Shown: positions 33,929 to 40,300 of the stretch, piece by piece | How the letters are laid out: every line of letters begins with the position of its first letter | How positions within the stretch are numbered: the first letter of the stretch is position 1 | From: Bradyrhizobium sp. | GTDB taxonomy: Bacteria > Pseudomonadota > Alphaproteobacteria > Rhizobiales > Xanthobacteraceae | DNA length: 40,300 nucleotides | Assembly: GCA_030681365.1 (NCBI GenBank) | Contig: JAUXWH010000099.1 | Location: forward strand, 1-40,300 | Direction of reading: 5' to 3' | The notes under the pieces: model-generated | What the model saw: the letters and a program-made list of their open reading frames with translations, nothing else | What the model was told of the DNA's origin: nothing | Databases searched by the model: none | Position numbers and translations under genes: made by a program

Positions 33929-34435
33929 TCAGGCGCGGTAGTGCCCGGACTTGCCGCCCTTTTTTTCGACGAGATGGATGCCCTCGATGCGGACGCCGCG
34001 CTCGACCGCCTTGATCATGTCGTAGATCGTCAGGCACGCGACCGACACGGCGGTCAACGCTTCCATCTCGACGCCGGTCGGCCCGGTGACCTTGACGGTG
34101 GCGCGGACGATGCAGCCGGGCAGCCTGTCGTCCGGGGCGATGTCCAGCGTGACCTTCGACAGCGCCAGCGGATGGCACAGCGGGATCAGCTCCGAGGTGC
34201 GTTTCGCCGCCATGATGCCGGCGACGCGCGCGGTGCCCAACACGTCGCCCTTTTTTGCATTGCCGGAAACGATCAGCTTGAGCGTCGCCTTGCTCATGAC
34301 GACGCGGCCTTCCGCCACCGCCACGCGTTCGGTCGCCGGCTTTTCGGACACATCGACCATGCGCGCTTCACCCTTGGCATCGATATGGGTGAGGGTGGAA
34401 CCGGCCTTTGAGGTTTGGGAGGATTTCCGCGCCAT
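33929..34435 (-). CDS. moaC: Cyclic pyranopterin monophosphate synthase MoaC
   Basis: Second enzyme of the first step of molybdenum-cofactor synthesis: converts the MoaA product to cyclic pyranopterin monophosphate. The 168-residue protein has [13 protein letters not shown] and the active-site block [18 protein letters not shown] with KAVERG after it, all standard for MoaC. It starts three bases after the trpC stop, so it belongs to the ppiD-trpD-trpC-moaC minus-strand group. The N-terminal extension of about ten residues is unremarkable. Confidence 0.95.
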   Translation of the reverse strand: MARKSSQTSKAGSTLTHIDAKGEARMVDVSEKPATERVAVAEGRVVMSKATLKLIVSGNAKKGDVLGTARVAGIMAAKRTSELIPLCHPLALSKVTLDIAPDDRLPGCIVRATVKVTGPTGVEMEALTAVSVACLTIYDMIKAVERGVRIEGIHLVEKKGGKSGHYRA

Positions 34436-34438
34436 GGG

Positions 34439-35260
34439 TCAGCGTGTTCCGGTGGCGCGCGGGGTGTCGCCGCGCGCCAGCAGTGCACGGGTTGCGGCGG
34501 CGACGTCGGCCTGCCGCATCAGGCTTTCGCCGACCAGGAATGTCTGCATGCCGACCCGCGCCAGCCGCGCGAGGTCGGCAGGTTCGAAGATGCCGCTTTC
34601 GCCGACCATCAGCCGGTCTTTCGGAATCAGCGGCGCCAGCGCCTCGCTGGTCGCCAGCGTGGTCTCGAAAGTGCGCAGGTTGCGGTTGTTGACCCCGATC
34701 ATCGGCGAACGGAGTTTCAGCGCGCGATCGAGTTCGGCGCGTTCGTGGATCTCGATCAGCACATCCATGCCGTGCGCCAGCGCCGCATCCTCGATATCGC
34801 GAGCGGCGCTGTCGTCGAGCGCCGCCATGATGATCAGGATACAGTCGGCGCCGTAGGCGCGCGCCTCGACCACCTGATAGGTGTCGTAGATGAAATCCTT
34901 GCGCAGTACCGGCAATTCGGTGGCGGCGCGGGCGGCCACCATGAAGTCGATATGGCCCTGGAACGACGGCGTGTCGGTCAGCACGGAGAGACAGGCGGCG
35001 CCGCCGGCCTGATAGGCCCTGGCAAGCACGGGCGGATCGAAGTCGGCGCGAATGAGTCCCTTGGACGGCGAGGCTTTCTTGATCTCGGCAATCAGCGCGT
35101 ACTCGCCCTGGCCAAGCTTGCGGCGGATTGCACTGACAAAGCCGCGTGGCGGGATCGCGGACTTCGTCAGCCCCTCCAGGACCGCAAGCGGACGCTCCCG
35201 CTTGGCGGCGGCGATCTCCTCGCGCTTGTAGGCCTCGATCTTGGTCAGGATGTCGGACAT
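34439..35260 (-). CDS. trpC: Indole-3-glycerol phosphate synthase
   Basis: Fourth reaction of tryptophan synthesis: ring closure of CdRP to indole-3-glycerol phosphate with loss of CO2. The 273-residue TIM barrel shows [14 protein letters not shown] (catalytic Lys and phosphate region), [31 protein letters not shown], the later [15 protein letters not shown] and VGESGIF. It is monofunctional, without the TrpF domain fused in enterobacteria. The ATG at 35260 is 14 bases after the trpD stop; the two genes are certainly in one operon. Confidence 0.96.
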   Translation of the reverse strand: MSDILTKIEAYKREEIAAAKRERPLAVLEGLTKSAIPPRGFVSAIRRKLGQGEYALIAEIKKASPSKGLIRADFDPPVLARAYQAGGAACLSVLTDTPSFQGHIDFMVAARAATELPVLRKDFIYDTYQVVEARAYGADCILIIMAALDDSAARDIEDAALAHGMDVLIEIHERAELDRALKLRSPMIGVNNRNLRTFETTLATSEALAPLIPKDRLMVGESGIFEPADLARLARVGMQTFLVGESLMRQADVAAATRALLARGDTPRATGTR

Positions 35261-35274
35261 CGATGGCTCCTCGG

Positions 35275-36288
35275 TCAGCCGTTCGAGACCACGATCAATT
35301 GCTTCAGCCGCGCCAGCGCGGCGCCGCTGTTGATCGACTGGGTGCCGAGCGCCACGCCGTCGCCAAGGCTGCTGGCGCGGCCGGCCACCACCAGCGCCGC
35401 CGCGGCATTCAAGAGCGCCACATCCCGGTAGGGGCTCGGCATCCCGTCGAGCACGCTTTGCAGCGCGATCGCATTGGCATCGGCATCGCCGCCCTTCAGG
35501 GCGTCACCGCCGACGCGGGCGAGACCAGCTTCCTCCGGCGTGACTTCGAAGGTGCGGATATTGCCGTTCTCGAGGGCCGCGACGAAGGTCGGGCCGGAGA
35601 GGGTGATTTCATCGAGGCCGTCGGAGCCGTGCACCACCCAGACGGATTCGGAGCCGAGATTCTTCAGCACCTGCGCCAGCGGCTGCACCCATTGCCGTGA
35701 AAACACCCCGACCATCTGCCGTTTCACACCGGCCGGATTGGACAACGGGCCCAGCAGATTGAAGATCGTGCGGGTCGCCAGTTCGACGCGGGTCGGGCCG
35801 ACGTTCTTCATCGCCGGATGATGCGAGGGCGCGAACATGAAGCCGATGCCGGCCTCGGCCACGCAGCGGCCGACCCGCTCCGGCGTGATGTCGATCCTGA
35901 CCCCGAGCGCGGACAATACGTCGGCGGCACCGGAACGCGACGACAGCGCGCGATTGCCATGTTTGGCCACCGGCACGCCGCAGCCCGCGACGATGAACGA
36001 GGCGCAGGTCGACACGTTGACCGAGCCGGAGCCGTCGCCGCCGGTGCCGACGACGTCGATCGCATCGGCTGGCGCCGTGACCCGCAGCATCTTGCTGCGC
36101 ATCGCCGACACCGCGCCGGTGATTTCGTCGACGGTTTCGCCGCGGACGCGCAGCGCCATCAGCAATCCGCCCATCTGCGAGGGTGTGGCCTCGCCGGACA
36201 TCATGCTGTCGAAGGCGGACGCCGCCTCGTCGCGCGACAGCGTCGCGCCGGTCGCGACTTTTCCGATGATAGATTTAAGGTCGTCCAT
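35275..36288 (-). CDS. trpD: Anthranilate phosphoribosyltransferase
   Basis: Second reaction of tryptophan synthesis: transfers phosphoribose from PRPP to anthranilate. The 337-residue protein has the PRPP-binding [48 protein letters not shown], and the later [11 protein letters not shown], all family hallmarks. The ATG at 36288 gives [14 protein letters not shown], the usual start; the frame is open to 36345 through the intergenic repeat, which I reject. ppiD lies upstream, separated by that repeat. Confidence 0.95.
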   Translation of the reverse strand: MDDLKSIIGKVATGATLSRDEAASAFDSMMSGEATPSQMGGLLMALRVRGETVDEITGAVSAMRSKMLRVTAPADAIDVVGTGGDGSGSVNVSTCASFIVAGCGVPVAKHGNRALSSRSGAADVLSALGVRIDITPERVGRCVAEAGIGFMFAPSHHPAMKNVGPTRVELATRTIFNLLGPLSNPAGVKRQMVGVFSRQWVQPLAQVLKNLGSESVWVVHGSDGLDEITLSGPTFVAALENGNIRTFEVTPEEAGLARVGGDALKGGDADANAIALQSVLDGMPSPYRDVALLNAAAALVVAGRASSLGDGVALGTQSINSGAALARLKQLIVVSNG

Positions 36289-36307
36289 CGCGTGCTTTCG
36301 AAATCGA

Positions 36308-36398
36308 GACCTCATAGGAGGCGCTCTTGCGCCGTCTCGAACCATGAGAATGTCACATCCTTCGAGACGCGGCCAAGAGGCCGCTCCTCGGGATGAGG
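36308..36398. repeat. Double palindromic repeat between ppiD and trpD
   Basis: Two mirrored elements stand side by side. One runs from ACCTCATAGGAGGCGC through CGTCTCGAACCATGAGA (about 36309-36349). The other is CATCCTTCGAGACGC (36356-36370) through GCTCCTCGGGATGAGG (ending 36398). Each folds into a hairpin, and the CGTCTCGA of the first is the reverse complement of TCGAGACG in the second. The second matches the element at 27149-27190. It fills most of the ppiD-trpD gap. Confidence 0.7.
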
Positions 36399-36399
36399 C

Positions 36400-38301
36400 T
36401 TAATTATTCGCGCCCGTCACCTGGGCGAAGGCGGCCTGGTTGATCCTGGTTCCGATCGTCTGTTCGATCTTGGAGATGTATTGCGCGACCTGTTCGTCGG
36501 TCAGCCCGCGCTGCAGGGTGTCCTTGAGTCTCTTGATGTCGTCGGAGGCAAAATCGACCGCCGGCGCGCTGATCTCGGTGACGCGGAATACGATCCATTC
36601 GTTGCCGCCGGCGCCGGCGCTTTGTCCCACGGCATCCTTGGGCGTCCGGAATGCCGCCGTGACGGCGCTGGCGGGCAGGCCGGGCAGGGTGGCGTCGCGC
36701 CGCACATCCTTGGCGGTTTCGACTTTCGACCCGACCGCCGCCGCCTCGTCGGCGAGCTTGCCGCCCTGTTCGAGCTTTTGCACCATCTCGGTCGCCTTGG
36801 TCCGCAGCCGGCCCATGATCTGGTCGTCGCGCCATTTCGCCTGGACCTGGTCCTTGACCTCGTCGAGGGTGCGTTCACGGGAGGCGATGACATCTAGCAC
36901 GTCGTACCAGACGTAACCGCCGTTGAACTGGATCGGATCGTTTTCGACGCCGACATTGCTGTTGAAGGCCTGCGACACGACGTCGAGACCGCCGGGGATA
37001 TTGGTCGCCGGCTGACCGTTGAGAAGGCGGCCGGAGCGATCGATCGCGTCGATGGTCGTGGCGGCAAGCCCCAGCTTCTGCGCGGCTTCGATGACGCCGG
37101 CGCCGCCGCCGCGCTCGTCTTCCATCTTGTTGTAGAGATCCGAGACCTTGGCGCGCGCGCGCTCGGTCGCAATTTCCTTTTTCAGGTTCGCGGCGACGCT
37201 TTCATAGGTAGGTTCGGCCCCCGGTTCGATCTTGCCGATCTTGACCAGGGCGACGCCGAACCGGCCCGGCACGGGCTGGCTTATCTCACCTGCCGGTAAC
37301 GAGAACGCCGCGTTCGCAACCGCACCGTCGATGATCTCCGACCTGGCGATCATGCCGAGGTCGACGTCGGAGGGGTTGAGCCCGCGCTCCTTGGCGAGAT
37401 CCTCGAATGACATTCCGCCCGCGAGGCGGCCACGCGCCGCCGCGGCTTCCTCGGCGTTCGGGAATACGATCTGCGACACCTGACGCCGCTCCGGCGTGCC
37501 GAGCTTGCTGCGTCGCTGTTCGAAGATTTTCCTGGCGTCCTCGTCGGAGACCTCGGACCATTTGCCGATTTCTTCCGGCGTGACCGCGACAAAGGATATC
37601 TTGCGGTATTCGGGAGCCCGGAACTGAGTCTTGTGATCGTCGAAGTAGGCGGCCAGCGTTTCCGGCGACGGCGGTTCGATGGTTCCGGCCTGCGCGGCGT
37701 CGAGTTTGACGTAGTCGATGGTGCGCTGTTCGTTCTGGAAGCGGCTCAGCGCCTCGATCAGCACTTTCGGCGGCTCGAGGCCGGCCGAGACCGTGCCGGC
37801 GATCTGACGCCGCAGCGAAACCCGCCGCTGTTCGGCAATGTACTTCTGTTCGGTGAAACCGAACTGCCGGATCGTGGCCTGGAAACGCGCCGGATCGAAA
37901 TTGCCGGCCACTCCCTTGAAATTCGGATCGCTGGTGATCATGCGCATGATCTCGGCGTCGGACACACCGAGCCCCATCCGCCGCGCTTCCTCGTCCAGGG
38001 CGGCCTCGGCGATGGTTTGTTGCAGGACCTGGCGATCGAGGCCGAAGGCCCGGGCCTGATCCATCGTCAGCGGGCGGCCGAACTGGCGGCCGAGCTGTTG
38101 CAGCTTCTCGGTGTAAAGCTGGCGGAACTGTTCGATCGAAATCTCGGTCTTGCCGATCGTCGCCAGCGTCGACTGCCCGAATCCCTTGAAGATGTCGGCG
38201 ATGCCCCACACCGCGAAGCTGAGGATCAGCACCCCCATGACGACCATCATGATGGCCTTGCCGAGCCAGTTTGATGAGGCTTTACGTATTCCTCGAAGCA
38301 T
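36400..38301 (-). CDS. ppiD: PpiD-like membrane-anchored peptidyl-prolyl isomerase/chaperone
   Basis: Periplasmic folding helper anchored in the inner membrane, acting near the Sec exit. The 633-residue protein has one N-terminal transmembrane helix (about 15-33, IMMVVMGVLILSFAVWGIAD) and a SurA-like N-terminal helical domain (about 35-200). A parvulin (PpiC) domain follows near 240-360, with RQVSQIVFPNAEEA, GMSFEDLAKERGL and VPGRFGVALVKIGKIEPG, then a long C-terminal part. Parvulin active-site residues look divergent, as in many PpiD proteins that act as chaperones only. It leads the minus-strand group with trpD, trpC and moaC. Confidence 0.9.
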   Translation of the reverse strand: MLRGIRKASSNWLGKAIMMVVMGVLILSFAVWGIADIFKGFGQSTLATIGKTEISIEQFRQLYTEKLQQLGRQFGRPLTMDQARAFGLDRQVLQQTIAEAALDEEARRMGLGVSDAEIMRMITSDPNFKGVAGNFDPARFQATIRQFGFTEQKYIAEQRRVSLRRQIAGTVSAGLEPPKVLIEALSRFQNEQRTIDYVKLDAAQAGTIEPPSPETLAAYFDDHKTQFRAPEYRKISFVAVTPEEIGKWSEVSDEDARKIFEQRRSKLGTPERRQVSQIVFPNAEEAAAARGRLAGGMSFEDLAKERGLNPSDVDLGMIARSEIIDGAVANAAFSLPAGEISQPVPGRFGVALVKIGKIEPGAEPTYESVAANLKKEIATERARAKVSDLYNKMEDERGGGAGVIEAAQKLGLAATTIDAIDRSGRLLNGQPATNIPGGLDVVSQAFNSNVGVENDPIQFNGGYVWYDVLDVIASRERTLDEVKDQVQAKWRDDQIMGRLRTKATEMVQKLEQGGKLADEAAAVGSKVETAKDVRRDATLPGLPASAVTAAFRTPKDAVGQSAGAGGNEWIVFRVTEISAPAVDFASDDIKRLKDTLQRGLTDEQVAQYISKIEQTIGTRINQAAFAQVTGANN

Positions 38302-38745
38302 GGGTCCGTCTTCTGTTTGAAAATCAAGAGGCTGATTTTATTCGCTTTTTCGGCTTCCCGCCCGCACCTCAGCCGTAGGTGCGGGAACAGACGTTCTATT
38401 TTCGGTCTCGGGACGGTTTAGCTTGCCAATGGCACCCGCGGCAAGCCTGCCCCGGTTCGCGCTTTTGGTGTCAAAGGGTCGCCATCCGCCCGCCAAACCG
38501 TGGATGGGGGATGCACAGCAAGAGCTTAATGGCAGATCCGGATGCAGTCCAATCACGGGCGACCGCCCGGTTTCAATCCCCGGCACCGATCCGGAGCGAG
38601 CTTTGGTTGAGCGCACCGTCGGGATCGCGCCTTGTCGCGGCGGCCGCCTGCCGACGGACTCCCCTGGAGCCGAGGTAACTTTTGCAGACTTGAAAAATGC
38701 CATGCTGTCACCTTACGGTGAGGTTCCAGGGACGCTGAGGTAAAT
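38302..38745. other. Gene-free spacer between ppiD and the polysaccharide genes
   Basis: A 444-base divergent spacer. A hairpin lies just upstream of ppiD, AAAATCA (38320-38326), loop AGAGGC, TGATTTT (38333-38339). A second is CCCGCACCT (38361-38369), seven-base loop, AGGTGCGGG (38377-38385). Neither has a terminator U-tract for the ppiD direction. On the plus strand TTGAAA (38690-38695), 17 bases, TTACGG (38713-38718) is a weak promoter candidate for the sugar gene. Open frames here have no recognisable protein character. I see no tRNA or known small RNA. Confidence 0.5.
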
Positions 38746-39759
38746 GTGAGAAAGCGCGCACTAGTTACCGGCGGCGCTGGCCAGGACGGATGGTATCTCA
38801 TCGAATTGCTGCTGGCACGCGACTATGACGTGTTCGCCCATTCCAGGAATCGAATTGATCCGCAGCTTCATGGAGGCCCCGTCAACTGGCATACGGGCGA
38901 TCTTACGTCGGAGATGTTTCTCAACGACCTTCTCGCGACCGCTGCGCCTGATGAGATCTACGATCTTGCTTCTGTGTCGGGACCAGCGCAGTCCTGGGAT
39001 ATTCCGATCGCGACCGCCCTGCTGAACGGGCTGGTGCCGCACCGCATTTGTGAGTTTATCCGGCACGACCTTCCGAAGTGCCGCTTGTTTCTCGCCTCGT
39101 CCTCGGAGATCTTTGGCGATACGACCGCCCCGTTTCAGAACGAGAAAACGCCGACCAATCCACAATCGCCTTACGGAGTTTCGAAAACTTACGCGCATCA
39201 GATTCTTGGAGCTTACCGCGAGCAGTTTGGCTTGCATCTATCCTGCGGAATTCTATTCAATCATGAAAGCCCGCGCCGCGCTCTGAGCTTCGTGTCACAA
39301 AAGATCGCCCATGCCGCCGCCGCGGCTTCAATGGGGCTGACTGAAACGCGGGAACTGGACGAGCGTGGCAAGCCCATTCTTTTCGACGGCAAGCTTCGTC
39401 TCGGCGACATCACGGTGCGGCGGGATTTTGGCTTTGCCGGCGATTTTGTGCAAGCGATGCATCTCATTCTGCAAAGCGACGACCCCACCGATTACGTGGT
39501 CGGAACCGGTCTATCTCACTCGATAGCCGAATTCTGTGAAGCCGCCTTCAACGTCGGAGGGCTCGACTGGAAACAGTATGTGGTCATCGATGACTCTTTG
39601 CGCCGCAAGGTGGATAGCCGTTTCACGCGAGCCGACCCGTCGAAACTTCATTCCAGACTTGGTTGGCGTCCGAAGGTCGATTTCTTTGCGCTGGTCACAA
39701 TGATGGTGCAAGAGAGAATCCGGTTCCTGAAATGCTCCCAGTCGACAATCACTTCGTGA
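38746..39759 (+). CDS. GDP-mannose 4,6-dehydratase-like sugar-nucleotide dehydratase
   Basis: NAD(P)-dependent short-chain dehydrogenase of the Gmd type, giving GDP-4-keto-6-deoxymannose for deoxysugars in surface polysaccharide. The 337-residue protein has the nucleotide motif TGGAGQDGWYLIELL, DLASVSGPAQSWD, the catalytic Ser in LASSSEIFG, the YxxxK pair in SPYGVSKTYAH, and the Gmd signature GILFNHESPRRA followed by FVSQKIAHAAA. Near the end, GWRPKVDFFALV is as in Gmd. GTG at 38746 has GAGG eight bases upstream; the ATG two bases earlier leads straight to TGA. G+C is clearly lower than in the core genes, suggesting transfer. Confidence 0.88.
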   Translation: MRKRALVTGGAGQDGWYLIELLLARDYDVFAHSRNRIDPQLHGGPVNWHTGDLTSEMFLNDLLATAAPDEIYDLASVSGPAQSWDIPIATALLNGLVPHRICEFIRHDLPKCRLFLASSSEIFGDTTAPFQNEKTPTNPQSPYGVSKTYAHQILGAYREQFGLHLSCGILFNHESPRRALSFVSQKIAHAAAAASMGLTETRELDERGKPILFDGKLRLGDITVRRDFGFAGDFVQAMHLILQSDDPTDYVVGTGLSHSIAEFCEAAFNVGGLDWKQYVVIDDSLRRKVDSRFTRADPSKLHSRLGWRPKVDFFALVTMMVQERIRFLKCSQSTITS

Positions 39760-39825
39760 ACGGTACCTTGCTGGAATTTGCGGCGGTAGATCGAAGCAAC
39801 CGCGATATCCTTGACAGGAAATTCC

Positions 39826-40300
39826 ATGCACGTTGGTTTTGATGTCTCGCAAACCGGATCTCAAAAAGCCGGCTGCGGCTATTATGCAGACGCCTTGATC
39901 AAGGCGATGATGGCCGTTGCGCCCCAAAATCAATACTCGTTGTTTCCAAGCTTCGGCGATTTTTACTTCGATGCTCAAATGCCGATATTAAACCCTTATC
40001 GCGGCTTAAACGCGCACTATGGCCCGCGGAACCTGAACCGCGAGTCTGCCCGCACCTTCTGGAATCAGACACAGCTTGAAAATGCCATCGGCCAACCGGA
40101 TATCGTTCATTGCAATAATTTCTGGACGCCGATTCAGATCACTTCGAGCCGACTAATCTACACGCTTTATGACCTCGGTTTTGCCACCAATGCGGATTGG
40201 ACAACAGAGGTAAATCGGGTTGGATGTGTCGAAGGGGTTTTTCGCTCGTCAGTCGCCGCCGACTGGATCGTCGCGATTTCGGAAAATTCCCGAAGGCACT
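39826..40300 (+). CDS. Glycosyltransferase (GT4-like), N-terminal part, runs off the window
   Basis: The first 158 codons of a gene with no stop inside the window. It starts MHVGFDVSQTG after an AGGAA ribosome-binding sequence, and shows GCGYYADALIKAMMAVAP, then DIVHCNNFWTP, LIYTLYDLGF and, at the edge, ADWIVAISENSRRH. This is the N-terminal Rossmann pattern of family-4-type glycosyltransferases (glycine-rich start, YDLGF where others have HDxxF, and the ISENS step). The donor and acceptor sugars are unknown. It follows the Gmd-like gene by 66 bases on the same strand, with a similar low G+C (lines at 39961 and 40081 count 42 and 47 percent). Confidence 0.8.
   Translation, partial: MHVGFDVSQTGSQKAGCGYYADALIKAMMAVAPQNQYSLFPSFGDFYFDAQMPILNPYRGLNAHYGPRNLNRESARTFWNQTQLENAIGQPDIVHCNNFWTPIQITSSRLIYTLYDLGFATNADWTTEVNRVGCVEGVFRSSVAADWIVAISENSRRH

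Noticed and set aside
38560..38600. tRNA T-arm-like run near GGTTTCAATCC
   Set aside because: No matching acceptor, D or anticodon stems can be placed around it at tRNA spacing.
38423..38743. Plus-strand open frame of 106 codons just before the Gmd-like gene
   Set aside because: No ribosome-binding sequence, no family resemblance, and a minus-strand frame of similar length overlaps it. I treat the region as spacer.
1..40300. Search for a defence system, prophage, insertion sequence, toxin-antitoxin pair or CRISPR array
   Set aside because: No transposase, integrase, recombinase, nuclease cluster, or regularly spaced repeat was seen. The repeats present are intergenic palindromes, not arrays.

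Overview
The window reads as chromosomal DNA of a Bradyrhizobium-like alphaproteobacterium (Nitrobacteraceae: Bradyrhizobium, Rhodopseudomonas or a close relative). The signs are high GC, the gene order uppS-cdsA-dxr-rseP-bamA-lpxD-fabZ-lpxA-lpxI-lpxB, a LexA whose promoter carries alphaproteobacterial GTTC-N7-GTTC SOS boxes, and several intergenic palindromic repeats of types I know from that family. The taxonomic call is inference from gene content and recalled repeats, not from a search.

Region 1 (1-10758, + strand) is the envelope-biogenesis operon: the last codons of uppS, then cdsA (phospholipid precursor), dxr (isoprenoid precursor), rseP (site-2 protease), bamA (outer-membrane assembly), and lpxD, fabZ, lpxA, lpxI and lpxB (lipid A and fatty-acid synthesis). 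Translational overlaps tie uppS/cdsA, lpxD/fabZ and lpxI/lpxB together.

Region 2 (10759-21467) holds housekeeping genes: gltA and gltX on the minus strand, glnS facing away from gltX, a small NTF2-like protein, a small secreted protein, comEC, a small histidine-tailed protein, lexA with its SOS operator, and moeA.

Region 3 (21516-33928) is accessory. It carries a YihX-like HAD hydrolase, a pair of small conserved-looking proteins, two MFS transporters, a small membrane protein, an HpcH/HpaI aldolase, an Old Yellow Enzyme, a membrane GGDEF-EAL c-di-GMP protein, and a compact catabolic module (amidase plus MFS, divergent from a CGNR zinc-finger regulator across a palindromic operator). Several palindromic repeats sit between these genes. 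The segment separates moeA from moaC, which I recall as close neighbours in related genomes.

Region 4 (33929-38301, - strand) returns to core genes: ppiD, trpD, trpC, moaC.

Region 5 (38302-40300) is a drop in GC (three sampled 60-base lines count 42-48 percent G+C) that starts a surface-polysaccharide locus: a GDP-mannose 4,6-dehydratase-like gene and the first part of a glycosyltransferase that runs off the window.

I found no rRNA, tRNA, CRISPR array, insertion sequence, prophage or recognisable defence system. The least ordinary signals are the CGNR-regulator/amidase intergenic operator with a near-leaderless start, the doubled SOS box, the paired repeats, and the small-gene pair at 22435-23088.
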